Shown: positions 32,887 to 45,639 of the stretch, piece by piece
How the letters are laid out: every line of letters starts with the position of its first letter
How positions within the stretch are numbered: position 1 is the stretch's first letter
Assembly: GCA_030847615.1 (NCBI GenBank)
Contig: JAUMIR010000001.1
Span: 289,008,187 to 289,072,186, forward strand
Length of the DNA: 64,000 bases
DNA from: Gambelia wislizenii
Lineage: Eukaryota > Chordata > Lepidosauria > Squamata > Crotaphytidae
Reading direction: 5' to 3'
Program-made: the position numbers and the translations under genes
The notes under the pieces: generated by a model
Told to the model about the DNA's origin: nothing
Seen by the model: the letters and a program-made list of their open reading frames with translations, nothing else
Databases searched by the model: none

Positions 32887-32922
32887 GTGGTTGCTTCCAC
32901 CTCTATGATTCTATGATTCTTT
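32795..32922 (+). mobile_element. CR1 LINE 3' end (with duplicated part)
   Basis: GTTGCACTGGATGGCCCTCG, TTGCTTCCACCTCTATGAT and TCTATGATTCT form the CR1 terminus. Confidence 0.75.
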
Positions 32923-33001
32923 CATCAAACCTTGATATGACTATGCAGCCCAAGTTTGTTTAAAAAGGTAAGACAGGTTAGATACATAATGCAAAGAGAG
33001 A

Positions 33002-33239
33002 GCCAGAGCTTTGGACTGGCATTTGGGAGATTCAGATTCAACTCCAGACTGCAACATAAAACTCACTGGGTGACCATGGGTCAGTCACTCCACCCCCATC
33101 CCTACCCCCACCCTCTTTCTCACACACAGGCAGATCTACCTGTCAGAGTTGTTATCTTGAGGATGAAGCAGAAGGAAGAGCCACATATGCTGCTGTGTGC
33201 TCATGGGAGGCAGAGTATAAATGTAATTATGAATAAATA
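33002..33239 (+). mobile_element. MIR/CORE-like SINE
   Basis: AACTCACTGGGTGACCATGG, GTCAGTCACTCC, TCAGAGTTGTTATCTTGAGG and a tail AGTATAAATGTAATTATGAA TAAATAA match tRNA-core SINEs of amniotes (GGGTGACCTTGGGC...GGGTTGTTGTGAGGAT). Confidence 0.6.
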
Positions 33240-35637
33240 AAGGGAGCTCCTCCAATACAGATGTCGCCAATCCAGGTATCTCCAGCCCAGGGGCTTTCAT
33301 TGGCAAAGATGTCTGAGCAGACCACAGAGGAAGCAGTCCTGCTCCATTTTCTCTCCTTTCCACATGCCTAATTTGCATTGAAGTACCAAAGCAGCATGTG
33401 GGCTATACCACTTCAGATCAGTGGTAGAGTCTGACACTGCTAAATGCTCCTCAGTCATCTCATGTTCCATTTCATGAAAAGGAGAAGAAGCTCAGTCTCT
33501 ACTGTCCTCAGCCTGCTCTGATTTCTATGACTGCCCCTTGGGGACAAAACTATTCCCTGGAAAGAGCTATGTAGCTTGCAGCAAAAGGTTACATATGTAA
33601 ACAGCTTCATTCTGCACACTTCTATCTCAGTGGCAGCATTACTTTAATGAGCATTCCTTGAAAAGGACAGTGATCCAGTATTGTTTAGCTAATATTCTAG
33701 TAGCCTTTGGTTCATTAATTTCATAGCCCACTCCAAGGCTTAGAAAAGGGTGATGTATAATAGAACAAACGCACATGCTCTAAGAGGTGCCATGTTTTAC
33801 TGTAATCCATTTACTGTCCTGTGGATGGTTCCTACAGATACCCATCTAAAGCTCGTCAGGCCTGTCAGAAGTGGTCAGTTTCAGTGAGACTGGTGCTGGC
33901 ATAAGAGCAGGCTCTCTAGAGAAAGCTATTGTTTCTGGAATCAATCCTAAAACCAGAACCAGAAAGAAGGGATAATTTTCACACTGTATATACACTTAAA
34001 GTCAAGCTGGGCCTGGGGCAAGTAATTATAGTTTATGCTCCCACTAACAATCACATGTATATTTACTGATGAGTCATTTACTGAGGTGTCAGAGATACTC
34101 AAAATTCACCACTGGAGCTCTTGTTCACCAGGAGGGTGTCATGCTTACCTTCCCAGTTGAAAACACAAGTGAGGAAAGTTGGAATTCTGCTGTTATCTCT
34201 GATCACTGATAGGTGATAACAATGGGATTTTCCCACATGCTGCTTGCCATCCCAATTGTAACAGGTAGTGGTACATGGGGAGGGGATCTCCCCTACTGTA
34301 AGATCAGCCACTCTCCCAATATGTTTCAGCAAACCCACTTGGCCCCAAATGGAAGGCATTTGTTTTCTTATAGTTTTCCTTTAAATCTTTGCCTGCTCAC
34401 AGAGCTTGAAGAGAGCAAACTAAGTTCACTCCATTAAATGCTCCTCTGTGATGCACTAGTGCATCTCCTACAATAAATCATGCCAGCCTGTTTAACAGCA
34501 GTGAAACATCACATCCAACAACATCCATTCCCTTGTCAGGACTGCATCCTCTTACACAAAGAACTGAAAAACACAACTCCTGCAGCAAATATCCTATCAG
34601 GATTCTACAGGGAAACACTGTACTGTCCACAATACACTTAGTTTTTCCTTTAAACAAGAGAAGGAGGTGTTGTTTTTCTGTCTGCATTTTCAGTGGATGC
34701 TGGAAGAAACTATTCCCTTTACTCAGATTATAATCAAGCTGCTTCAAAGACCCCAAGTCCAGAGAAGCCTTTTTAAAGTCCATGAGGCAAGTCGAGAATG
34801 TGGCTTAATTGCTATGAACTTTGATTTGCATCCTTGTCTTGTAGACAAGGTGCTGTCAAATCCAAAGACACCTCAAAATGAGTCCAGATTAGGGCAAATG
34901 ATCTGGAGGAACACTGTGCTGCTATTAACCAATTGAGCAGTGTTTCGGAGCTTCTTTGTCTGATGGGGGTGAAGTGATTGGCCTGGAAAGGCAGTAGAAA
35001 ATTATCATGCTCAGCTTAGTGACTGGAAGATAGGCTGTTCCATATATCACTCCCTGTTGATTAATTCATAATGAAGAAAGTTGAAGATCACAAGTAGAAG
35101 ACAGGAGTTTACTATGTATATTCTGTTGCGACGTTCATAGAAGACATAATTCCATATACCACTTGTGGGTGAGGCAAGACACATGTTGTTATAGGGTTTT
35201 CACTTCACACTCTTGCTAATGGACTGAGATGGTTGAGAATGCCTAACCCCTTGCCTTTGGGGACCTAACAAAGATATGGGGCTTAAAAAAAAGTCTGTAT
35301 GCAGAGATGAACATATTGAGAAATGAGCAAAGATGAACCAGGGCTCACTCAATATTCAGGGGCTTTCCCTCTTGCTTTCAGCTTGTCTTTATTCTTTTTA
35401 ACTGACTGGCAAAAAAAATTCAAGCTGAAATGATTCACAGCATAAGGTTATCCTGATAAAATCTCTGTATATAATTGGATAAGAGTATCAAAATCAGGTA
35501 AGCATCATGTTGGGGAGAACTGAGGAGGTTTTGTTTGTTTTGTGACATCAGAAACTGACAACCAGTTCAAGGCTTTTTGTTGCCTGAGGCAGAAGGCAAG
35601 ATGGCACCCTCCATTCTACTCATGGAAACCAGCTAGT
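33240..35637. other. No gene recognised
   Basis: Anonymous sequence. The frames at 34478-34936 overlap on opposite strands and have no domain. No RNA gene seen. Confidence 0.4.
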
Positions 35638-35830
35638 TCTGTTGTGTGCCTTCAACTCATTTTCAACTTATGGTGACCAAAAGGTGACCCTATCACAGGG
35701 TTTTCTTGGCAAGATTTGTTCAGAGAGGTTGAGACTGATAGAGCATGACTTCCCCAAGGGCACCCAGTGGGTTTCCATGGCTGAGCAGGGATTCAACACC
35801 CAAACCAATACAGCACATTGGCCCTCATAC
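35638..35830 (-). mobile_element. Squamate SINE, reverse copy
   Basis: TTGTGTGCCTTCAACTCATT, CTTATGGTGACC, CACAGGGTTTTCTTGGCAAG, CACCCAGTGGGTTTCCATGG and GAGCAGGGATTCAACACC are the reverse of the SINE at 50.1 kb, including the B-box region. Confidence 0.8.
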
Positions 35831-36078
35831 CGTCTAGCCTGACAGCCATATCTGACCTCAGCACTGGTAATGGGAGAACATCCTCCACCTCACCTGAGGT
35901 CATCAGGATGACTTCAGTTTTCTGGAGCACAATGCTTCAGCAGACGGGAACAGGCAGCAGCAGCCAGTCCCCCCCCCCCATCAACAAAAAACTAGCAACC
36001 ACAAAATCCAACTGAGGTGACTGTCTTCCTTGGCCTAATAGTAGGATGGGTTACCATGTCTTGTTGTGTTATTTAACA

Positions 36079-36220
36079 CAGGGCTAGAAAAAATGAGATC
36101 TTCCAAGATGTTGTTGAACTACCATTCCAAGCATTCATCATTATCGGCTGTCCTCTATAGGGCCAATGGGATTTGCAGTTAAACATCTGAAGGGCCACAA
36201 TTTGCCTATCTCTAGCCCAA
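36079..36220. mobile_element. Palindromic hAT-like MITE
   Basis: CAGGGCTAG at the left mirrors CTCTAGCCC at the right. AAGATGTTGTTGAACTACCA pairs with AGTTAAACATCTGAAGGGC in the other arm. Same family as 4.3 and 55.4 kb. Confidence 0.6.
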
Positions 36221-36599
36221 CACAATGGTATAGGATAATTTGGCCTGTTTTGGATGTTGCCTTGCTAGGTAAGGAGCTATTATTTTGACTATGTACAGAG
36301 GTGAATGCACATTGTAAATTTCAGACTTGCATATTTAATACACAAGAAGATTCTCATTTCAGAGACAGGAATGGATAAATGTCTGTTTCATTATCTACAA
36401 TGTCCTACTTCTCCTCTTCCTTTTCCTCTTCTTTGAAATACAAACTTTTTCCACCCCATTTCTGTATCAGTTCATGAGCTATTATTTCTGCATCAGTTCA
36501 AACACATTTGTGTGTAATTTTTTTTTATATGCAGAACATCAGTGTATATTTTTGTACACATTTCCCCAAAGCAAATTCCTCCAGTAACTGCCATTCTCT

Positions 36600-37938
36600 G
36601 TGCCCTCACCTGGTGGAAGACTCGACTGTTATCCGACAAGACTCATCATAGGAATTTTCTTGATTCCTATCAAGAGGCTATACGTGCAGCACAGAAGTCT
36701 TTCTCCTCTGCACGTATTGCGTCTGCAGAGTCCCATCCAGTGGAACTGTTTAGGGTGGTGGGGGAGCTGATGCAGATTCCATCTGCGTAGAACCCCTTAC
36801 TTAACCCAACAACGGCCTACTGTGACACATTCAACATCCATTTTGCAGATAAAATCTCTCGGATAAGAGCCGACTCAGATGCCAGTGTTATGACAGAATC
36901 TATAGACGAGGTGTCCAGCAACTCCGCTGATGAAATTTTATTGGATCAGCTTCAATCTGTCAGTACCGATGACGTGGACAAGCTCCTTGGTAGGGTGAGG
37001 AAGACGACCTGTCCACTCGATCCTTGTCCATTATGGCTGGCCACCCAAGGTGGCGATGCATTGAGAATACTCCTTAGGGATGTTATCAATGCGTCTTTCA
37101 GGGAGGGGTTTGTTCCATCCTGTCTGAAGGAAGCAGCAGTTAAGCCGCTCCTGAAAAAGCCTTCCCTGGACCCCTTGGATAAGAATAACTATAGGTTGGT
37201 CTCCTTGTTTCCTTTTTTAAGCAAGGTGATTGAGAGGGCGGTTGCTTCCCAACTCCAAGCTGTCTTCGATGAAACTGATTATCTAGATCCATTTCAAACT
37301 GGCTTTAGGACAGATATGGAGTTGAGACTGCCATGGTTGACCACCTTTGCTTGGGGATCAACAGGGGTAGTGTGACCCTGTTGGTGCTCCTGGACCTCTT
37401 ATCAGCCTTTGATACAATAGATCATTCCATCCTCTTGGATCGCCTGAGAGGGTTAGGAATTGGAGGCACTGCCTTGCAGTGGTTCCATTCCTTCCTCTCA
37501 GGCAGATCCCAGAGGGTGAGGTTTGGGGACAGTTGCTCTACTAGAATAGAGCTTAAGTGTGGTGTCCCTCAGGGCACCATCCTGTCCCTGATGCTATTTA
37601 ACATCTATATGAAGCCGCTGGGAGAGATCATTCGGAGGCATGGAGTGCAGTGTCATCACCCAGTATGCCAGTATCTGGGTGATGACACCCAGATATATTT
37701 CTCCATGTCTCAGTTGTCAGCTTCGACTTCAGATGTCGTCTCTCCTCTCAATGATTGTCTTAGGGTAGTAATGGACTGGATGAGGAAAAATAAATTGAGA
37801 CTGAATCCAGACAAAATGGAGGTACTAACAGTTACGTGCCCAAAACCAGGTCTGGGAATACAACTTCCAATCCTGGATGGAATCACACTCTCCTCCAAAG
37901 ACTGTGTTCGCAGTCTGGGGGTGCTCCTGGACCCGTAG
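36600..37938 (+). pseudogene. L2-type reverse transcriptase remnant
   Basis: Motifs in order: FVPSCLKEAAVKPLLKKP, NNYRLVSLFPFLSKVIERAV, DPFQTGFR, LLDLLSAFDTIDHS, WFHSFLSGRSQRV, CGVPQGTILS and MRKNKLRLNPDKMEVL. Defects: a stop codon near 36788, a frame change near 37320, and an active site altered from the expected Y-ADD to YLGDD by a small duplication-like insertion. The enzyme would reverse-transcribe LINE RNA at nicked target DNA; this copy cannot. Confidence 0.85.
37651..37687. repeat. 12-bp perfect inverted repeat at the RT active site
   Basis: TGTCATCACCCA (37651-37662) and TGGGTGATGACA (37676-37687) are separated by 13 bases. It covers the codons of the catalytic Asp pair. Confidence 0.9.
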
Positions 37939-37945
37939 ACCCGTA

Positions 37946-38330
37946 CTCTACGGTGAACTCGCCATGGGTCAGTGTAAAAGGGGCGCTCAAAAAAAAAAAT
38001 GATACAAGGACTCCCTGAAACAACATCTCAGGCTCGGCCAAATTGATCACCAACAATGGTCTGCCCTGGCCTCACATCGGGAGGCATAGAGACGCACTAT
38101 CCACAATGCTGCAGCCTTATTTGAGAACTCACGCCGAACAAGTCTTGAAGAGAAACGACAACACAGAAAGAATCACAACCCAGAAACATCACCCAAGGAG
38201 ACCTTCTGCTTTGCTTTCTGCAACCAGACATGTTTATCTCAGATTGGCCTTTTTAGTCATCAGCGCACTTGCAGAAAGCGCGGGATGAGTCCCTCCTAAA
38301 TCTTCGTTTGCGAAGAAAAGCCAGAGAGAG
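37946..38330 (+). mobile_element. RTE-like LINE 3' end, copy 2
   Basis: From TACTCTACGGTGAACTCGCC to AAAAGCCAGAGAGAGAG this matches 27810-28190 closely. Both share CATCGGGAGGCAT, GAGACGCACTAT and CACAATGCTGCAGCCTTATT. It is 5'-truncated at the codons for the GEL(A/S)TG motif and carries a run of ten As in the coding part. A GA repeat ends it. Confidence 0.75.
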
Positions 38331-38336
38331 AGAGAG

Positions 38337-38743
38337 ACATATGAGGAACGGCTTAGGGAGCTGGGCATGTTTAGTCTGGAGAAGAGAAGGTTGAAAAGTG
38401 ACATGATAGCCATGTTTAAATATTTGAAGGGATGTCATACTGAGGATGGGGCAAGCTTGTTTTCTGCTGCTCCAGAGACTAGGTCACAGAGCAATGGGTT
38501 CAAACTACAGGAAACAAGATTCCATCTAAACATTAGGAAGAACTTCCTGACAGTAAGAGCTGTTCGGAAGTGGGAAATACTTACTTGTAGTGTTGTGGAG
38601 TCTCCTTCTTTGGAGGTTTTTAAACAGAGGCTGGATGGCCATCTGTTAGGAATGATTTGATTGTGTATTCCTGCATGGCAAGGGGTTGGACTGGATGGCC
38701 CTTGTGGTCTCTTCCAACTCTATGATCCTATGATTCTATGAAT
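38337..38743 (+). mobile_element. CR1 LINE 3' end with ORF2 C-terminus
   Basis: It begins TATGAGGAACGGCTTAGGGA and ends with CTCTATGATCCTATGATTCT. The frame 38367-38660 gives MFSLEKRRLKSDMIAMFKYL, RFHLNIRKNFLTVRAVRKW and PSLEVFKQRLDGHL, the standard CR1 ORF2 C-terminus, stopping at TGA (38658-38660) before the 3' untranslated region. 5'-truncated, so no RT. Confidence 0.9.
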
Positions 38744-39536
38744 TAATGCTACCGGTTATTATGCTCAAACTATAGGAGCAAAGAAAGGTGAAAATGTGAT
38801 ATTGGGTGTTATCACAGAATCTTGGCCTCCTTTTTTAAAAAGCAGCTGTTAGCTCTCCTGGTTATGTGGACAATATCATATACAGTAGAATGAAAGAAGC
38901 TAAAAGAAGAAATAGAGAATTTTCAAGCTTCTGGGACCAGAACTTAATAGATGCTTGTGCTTCTGAATAAATGATGTAAAAGAAGAGTTATTACGCAAAC
39001 CTATTCCTTATGCAGGTTGCAGAATTCAGATTTTCTTGGTGCAATTTTGATTTTTGATGTTTAGCCTTTGCAAACCCAGCTAAAAAAAGGACAAAATATC
39101 ACCAGCAGCATATGACATAATCCAGTGCAAAGTTATTTGTATACTGAGTTTATGCTGTTGAATGAGAAGAACAAATAATTCAGAGAGGGGGAAAGGCCTT
39201 TTGATAATAATAAGAAAACTCCATTTTCCTGTATGATAATAACTTTCAATTTGTATCAGTACTTTTATTGCTAGTGGAATTTGTTCCTTTCTGGCAATGC
39301 TTTGTGGTGAAAATGATCATTAAAGGTTTACTCCTGAGCATCATCCCTGGACCTTTATATAGCTTCTAAAAGCTCTTTCAATTTAGTCCAAATCACAGGA
39401 CATGCAAATAATGATATTCACTTCATTCCAGGCTGTCAGGCTAAGATGAACCAGATCTGTGATTGCTGAAGAGAGTTTCATGGCTCAGTTATATTTCTGA
39501 TTTGTGAATTCACCCCTTCATTATCATATCTTATAC

Positions 39537-39586
39537 ACACATGCACACATGTGCATGCACACACGCACGCACGCACACACACACAC
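39537..39586. repeat. (CA)/(CACG)n microsatellite
   Basis: Imperfect ACACATGCACACG and CACACACAC runs. Confidence 0.85.
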
Positions 39587-39637
39587 GGTACTTGTCATTT
39601 ACAGGCAGACATGGCTATGCATTTATTGCTCCTTAAA

Positions 39638-39860
39638 GTAGCATTAGCATTGATATTTATATGCTGCTTATCAGTGCCAAAGCACTCCCTAAGCGGTTTG
39701 CAATGTTTTTTAGCTAATTGCCCCCTACAGGCTGGGTACTCATTTCACTGACCTATGGAAGGATGGAAGACTGAGTCAACCTTGGAGCCCTCTGGGATTG
39801 AACCCATAACCTTGTGGCTTTCAGTACTGGCATTTAACCACTGTGCCACCAGGGCTCCCT
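39638..39860 (-). mobile_element. Sauria-type SINE, full length
   Basis: Reverse copy of the SINE at 31.4 kb: TAGCATTGATATTTATATGC, CTAAGCGGTTTGCA, GAAGACTGAGTCAACCTTGG and CACTGTGCCACCAGGGCTCC, the last being the reversed tRNA-like head. Confidence 0.85.
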
Positions 39861-40156
39861 GGTGTTCTCCAGGACTTACTATAAGATTCCTCAAGCAGAA
39901 GATAGAAGCTGTTCAGCTTTGTCCATGGGAAAGGATCACACAAGAATCCTATGTATATTGACAAAACCAGCATACTGATCCATTTTGGTGTACATAAATA
40001 AGCACCTTGGCAGAGCTGTACAAATACCTAGGCTTCCTTTAAGGAACGCCTTCCATCCCAAGCAGAGCATATTTATTTGATTTATAATCTAGTTTTATCC
40101 CAGTGGGTGTAATGCATAAGTTACTTGTAACACCTTGCTTGTGGAAGGGGTAGTAA

Positions 40157-40157
<1 letters not shown>

Positions 40158-40187
<30 letters not shown>
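40158..40187. repeat. (ATT)n microsatellite
   Basis: About ten ATT triplets. Confidence 0.95.
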
Positions 40188-40439
40188 TGCAAAAACAATG
40201 TTAACAACTAGCAAAGTAATAATTGATTATAGATTAATAGCTGATGTTTATTTGTCACTCCTAAAACTGGGGTGACCTTTGGCTATTTTTTGGACATTTA
40301 TCTATTTTAAAGTGGTTGTTTTGCAATTAATCAATCAACCGTCAATCAGAATGCATTAGTAATGTGTAACACCTAAAATGTTGTATGCTTTTTTTAATGC
40401 CCCCACTCTGATCCTAAGATCTGGGTGAAGACAACAGGA

Positions 40440-40600
40440 TAGTTCTTTACCACTGAGCAAGACCCACTGGGTGACCTTCAGCAAGTCACACTCTCTCAGC
40501 TACAACCCCCCTCTGAGCAAATCTTGCCAAGAAAACCCTGTGGTAGGTTCGCCTTTGGGTACCCATAAGTCAGAAATTATTTGAATGTACATAAGAACAA
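40440..40600 (+). mobile_element. Squamate SINE
   Basis: GACCCACTGGGTGACCTTCA, GCAAGTCACACTCTCTCAGC, CAAATCTTGCCAAGAAAACC, TAGGTTCGCCTTTGGGTACC, CATAAGTCAGAAATT and an ACAACAA tail. The head is degraded. Confidence 0.75.
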
Positions 40601-41457
40601 CAAATAAACATGAATCCTATTCCCTGCCCTTTCTTTCTTGATTGCTTTTTGCCTTTCCTAGTTCTGAATCCCAATATTCACAAATCCCAATTAAGTAATT
40701 GGGTACAAATCCCAAATGAGTAATAAAGAGAAACAAAAAATGAAAAAACAACCCTAAGAAATAATACAACCAGTCTAAGGCTTGGATTCTATTGGTTAAT
40801 CCCAACTAGATTAGACCCATTAAATCAATTGTTGAATAGTGAAACAATGCATAAATAAATCGTATTGTCTCCCAGGGGCTATTCTATTTGGGACTAACAA
40901 TAGGTTTCAGGTTTATGCGTGCAATTTTTTTATATACAGTACTCCAGATGGCAGTTCTGCCTTCTGACCATACTGCTGCAATATTCTGGCCCTGGATCAG
41001 GCCTGTTGCTCCCCTGTTACTGGCACGAAATGGGATGGAGTCCTCACGGACACAATGTCCCATCTCTGCACCCATCACTGCTGCTGTCTATGTCACACTC
41101 TCCGTAGCCAGGAAGCTGGCCCACAGCACGTGATCAATGCCCCTTGCATGTAACCAGCCTTGGTCACATTCTGCAGGCCTGCTTCCTGGCTTCAGAGAAT
41201 GTGACCAGTATGGCAGCTGCAGAGACATGCCAGTATGGGCTCCTGCAGTCATGGGTCCTGACCCATTTTTTTTTCTCAGCTGAGATGGTTTTTCCTGGAT
41301 ATTTTGCTAAAATGTTTCAACAGGCTTTACCCATCTTCCCCCCCCCCATCTTTGCCCTGGGTATCATCAGGACTGCCTGGGGACAAAACGGGGCAAAAGC
41401 CCTGCATCATTAGGACTACAGGGTTCCAAGACAGAGGCAAGATGGGGTAGGCAACCC
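40601..41457. other. No gene recognised
   Basis: Frames at 40884-41133 overlap on both strands without a domain. CACATTCTGCAGGCCTG and GCTTCAGAGAATGTG near 41166-41203 look like arms of a degraded palindromic MITE. Confidence 0.35.
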
Positions 41458-41460
41458 TGA

Positions 41461-41647
41461 GGGTGCATCTACACTGTAGAAATAATGCTGTTTGATGCCA
41501 CTTTTAGTGTTGTAGCTCCATTCTATGAAATCCTGGGGTTTGTAGTTTTATAAGGTCTTTAGCCTTCTTTGCCAAAGAGTACTGGTTCCTCACAAAGCTA
41601 CAAATCACAGGATTCTACAGTGTGATTTCTACAGTGTAAATGCACCC
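41461..41647. mobile_element. Palindromic MITE, GGTGCATCTACA family (copy 2)
   Basis: GGGTGCATCTACACTGTAGA at the left and TTTCTACAGTGTAAATGCACCC at the right form the terminal repeat. TGA (41458-41460) and TAA (41648-41650) flank it, an imperfect 3-bp duplication. One arm has a deletion compared with the copy at 20.2 kb. Confidence 0.7.
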
Positions 41648-41650
41648 TAA

Positions 41651-44600
41651 GGCTTGGGAGGGTAGCTATGAAGGAACTAGATAAGATCATCAAGTATAAA
41701 AATCTATCAGGAGATACTAAGGTCAGAATCATCCATGCCATAGTATTTCTGATTTCTAAGAAGGAAGAAAAAGACTGTGGATACACTGGCCATGAAAGAA
41801 GTCAGGTTTTCAAGAAATAGGCTGCCATTTTTTTTCTGCCTTACTTTGCCATTGCTGTACAATCTGGGGGGGGGGAGCAGAATGCAACCATTTCATAAGG
41901 CCTCTGTCTTTGCTTCTCTAACTTCAAATCAGCAAAGTTTCAGGTCAGCAACACATACAAACTACCATGATACTGGCAGTGTCAGACCCTTATAACATCT
42001 TTGAATTTTCATCAAGAGATCTTTTTGTGGGGCAGCAGCAAATATACAGAGAAGCTGTGGGGGCTATATATCCAGCAAAAGGATTACAGTTGGAAATGGA
42101 CAATATTTAGTATTGCTTAACCTGCTCCTCCATATATTTCCATTTTGTTTCAATGAAACAAAAACAAAGCAAAGTTTTCCATTGTCCCTAAGTGCAGAAT
42201 GTCTCTTTTCCTACAGTAGTTCAAAATGGGTAACTTTTGGCATCACTAAAATTTGCCAGGAATTTCTAAGCCATGCATGGAGGTGGACTTGTTTTCTTCT
42301 AATATTTTGCAATTAAAATATGAACCACAATAAACAAATTAGCCATCAAGCACTAAGGAGTTTCAGTTTCTCAAAGATGACTTGAGTTTCATTGATGTGG
42401 TTTGAGGCAGAGCCAGGAAACACTCACATTACCTTACTGGATGAAAAATATTCCCAGAATACTCCTGAGCATTCTTGATGATGATGCATATCACCAAAGG
42501 CAGCCCAGAACAAATTCTCCTTCCTCACATCTTCCTCAGCCTTTTGATAAAAGCTTGCAGAGTGAAGACTGTTGTTCCAGTGCATACCAGAAGTATGTTC
42601 CACTCAACAGAACTTGGAAAAGTTACTTTTTTACTATGATGTCCAGTACACACACACACACACACACACCAGCATGGCTAGTCACTTAACTAAAGGGGGA
42701 AAGATTTAAAAAAAGGATTGGGTGGGTATGTTCTTTTTATGTATTTTTTAAAAAAAAATTGGTGAGATGCAAGTGGCCATCTTATAGAAATAGATTCATG
42801 AAGATGGAAGAGGCATAGCTCAAAGATAGGGCAAGTGCTTTGTATCCATCAGGCCTCAAGTTTTATCTTAAGCACCTACAATTAAACAGTTCTTCACCTG
42901 ATAGGTGCTGCTAGTGATGGTTTAATACAGTATAAAGCAGGTTCTATACAGTCATAAGGAATAAAGAAGAGGTGGATGATATATGCAGTCATTAGTTCTT
43001 CCCTAAGATTGCCTAAAAATATCCTGGGCATGAAGTGTTGCTATCTGATTAAACAGACTATGGAATAGGTGTGGATTGCATTCCCTACCTCTGTGTGTGT
43101 GTGAACTCTTTATTTTTGTTGCACTCAGCCATGGATAACTCCTTTCCAACTGAGTTGAGCCAGTTCTGTAAGCCTTGGTTACCTCCGGAAACACAGTTGC
43201 TCAAAGGCAGGCAAGGAGGTCGTCTGTTTTGCCTAGAGGGCTTGTCTCAGAATGGTGGGTGTTGTTGTCATCTTGAATGATATTATTTCACAAGAGTGCC
43301 ATTTCTTACAGTGATGCTTCTCAGGCAGGTTGGAAAAGTACCTTTCCTCTCTTCCATGTTCAGGGTCAGCAGCACAAGGTGGAGGGAATAATGCTACTTC
43401 CAACAAGGAAGCTCCCAGCTTTGTATTTGACTGAACATAAGCAATGTGTCTGGAATATGCATAGCACAGATTGTATGAATACAACAGTGCAAAGTTTCCC
43501 ACTATTTATTTATCCCACATTTTAGAATAAAAATCTTTCCCCAGCATCATGTAGCTAAATACAAACAGCAGTAACACCCACATTAAAAACATACGCCATA
43601 AAACTCCTCCGAAACAACAGGAAACAGTAAAATGTGCAGGAGCCCCAGTGCAAAACCAGCCACTCAAGACTTAAGACAAGATAGCATTGCTATACAGCTT
43701 TTGTGCTGGTGGGAAATGCAAGATCCTCTGTTCATCCATATTGGCCTATACAGCTCTATTCAAACTGTGATTCACCAAGATGAAGACAGATAATAGCACA
43801 GCATCCATCCCTCTCTGTACAGGAGGAGAATAAATGTGAGCCGCTTGAGGGCTGAGATCAGGGATGAATGAGATATTTGTTCCATTTGCTTTCAAGGCAA
43901 AACTATTAAATTCACACTTCCTGAACATAAATATGAACCAGAATGCACCTAAACCTTGAATTCTTTATTTTGTGACATTTGTAATGCAGATTTCATGTGA
44001 GTGATTCCAAAAATAGGTAAATTTGGGAGAAAGGTACACAAAAATGTACTTTAAAAATTAAATTAAAAAAAATACAAACATTGGTATGGTCAAGGAGGGC
44101 AGGGAAGAAATGCAGAATCTAATACAGAATTGGGTGGAATGAATTTGACCATCTAAAAATGAGAACCTGGACAGAGCAGAGGTTGATCATGATTCCCTAG
44201 CTTATACTGTCAGGAAGGTGGTCAAACCAATGAGATACAGAATGATTGGAATGACATCCCCTAAACATAGCTTCTATGGTGCCACTATTACATGGAAGTA
44301 ATATGGTACTAATAACAACACTACTTGTAAGGCATCATGATGCAGGCATGTGCAAGGAACAAGAAAGGGTCAACGACATTACGCTAAAAATAATATGACC
44401 ACTGATATAGTTCGATTTTGGGTGTAACAGGTAACATATTTCTCCAAAATGTGGGGGAGCCATTTTGGAGATTTTGAAAAGATTTTAAAGATTTTAAAAA
44501 GAAAAACGAAGAAGTAATGTGTTAGTACTGGTGAGTAATGTTAGTTGTTACCCACAAATAATACATACCAAGTGACAAATCACCTTTTAAAATTACTTAT

Positions 44601-45639
44601 GTCAGTGTGTTAACCTCTGCAATAAAATTTCCAAGCTTTGAGGAATCTATGTACTGTTCTCATTAATGTTCTGTTACCCTTGTGTCAGAACAACTATCTA
44701 GCCAAATGTAGTATTTCTTGTATCAAGTAAATTATGTAGCCTTTTAGTTGTAGGTGAAATATAGCCAGCCTCTACTGCCCCATGGTTTGTCCCAAATTAA
44801 GGCCTCAGATGTGTGGATGGGGGGAATAGCAGTTAAATCCCCCCTTCTTTCTCCTAGACTCTGATCTTTATAGTTCACAATTTTTTTCTAGGGTTCTGCT
44901 ACTTCTTGGCCAGTGCCTATTGGCTTATGAACATCTGGGTATGATCTTCATTGGTACCACACCATTTGATATGCTTGGGCTTCTGAAGCAGGCTTCTGGA
45001 AATGTCTGGAAATGTGTTGCCTTAACGGAACAATAACACCCAATGACGTTACTAGAATGTTGTAAGAGCTATGGGCACAGGCTCCTGTAGTGTGCCCGAA
45101 GATTCAGCCCAAACAGGGGATTCCTGACATTTAAGGGTGACTTAAACTCTGGCAGGTTTTCTCAGACAGTAAGAACTACTCTGTCTCTAAGCCAAAAAAA
45201 GTGATGGGGGGAGTACTTAGGAATGACCCATATAACAAGGCCTGGAAGGGGTTCTCTCTGCCTGTTCATAGTTTCAGATAAAATGCACAGCAGGCAGAAA
45301 AATGAGGACTCTCAAGTGAAGTTTGAAAAAAGAAAGTGGTACTGAGTTGCAGAGATGTTCAGATAATGGCAAAAATTGAACCACCTGGTAACCAAAGCAT
45401 ACTGTATTATAACTGTGTGTCCTACACAGAGAGATAGCTGCATTTATCTGTTCCCACAAAAACGAGGTTCTTGTGGTACCTGGCAGAGTGGACTTTGCTC
45501 CACAAAATGTCAAGCCACAATAAATTAACTTGTCTTCAGGAAGTCTCAGGACTCTTTCCAGTCCTTGCTTTAAATGGTCATCTTTTGAGTGTGCTGGGAA
45601 TGAGGCTTCAGCTTGATATAAGACAAGCTTGTGGATGAC
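41651..45639. other. Anonymous sequence; (CA)n at 42648-42669
   Basis: No supportable gene. The opposite-strand frames at 43003-43525 lack motifs. 44421-44557 has weak inverted ends (GGGTGTAACAGG; GTTGTTACCC) that could be a small MITE. Confidence 0.4.

Larger units (their letters stand above)
36540..37938 (+). mobile_element. L2-type LINE fragment
   Basis: About 1.4 kb of ORF2, truncated on both sides, directly abuts an RTE-like 3' end. The reverse transcriptase motifs (next entry) fit the L2 branch of the CR1/L2 group more than CR1 itself, for example LLDLLSAFDTIDHSILL and LFNIYMKPLGEIIRRHGV. Confidence 0.8.

Noticed and set aside
36542..36790. Separate small gene upstream of the RT
   Set aside because: It is the N-terminal continuation of the L2-type RT fragment, broken by a stop.
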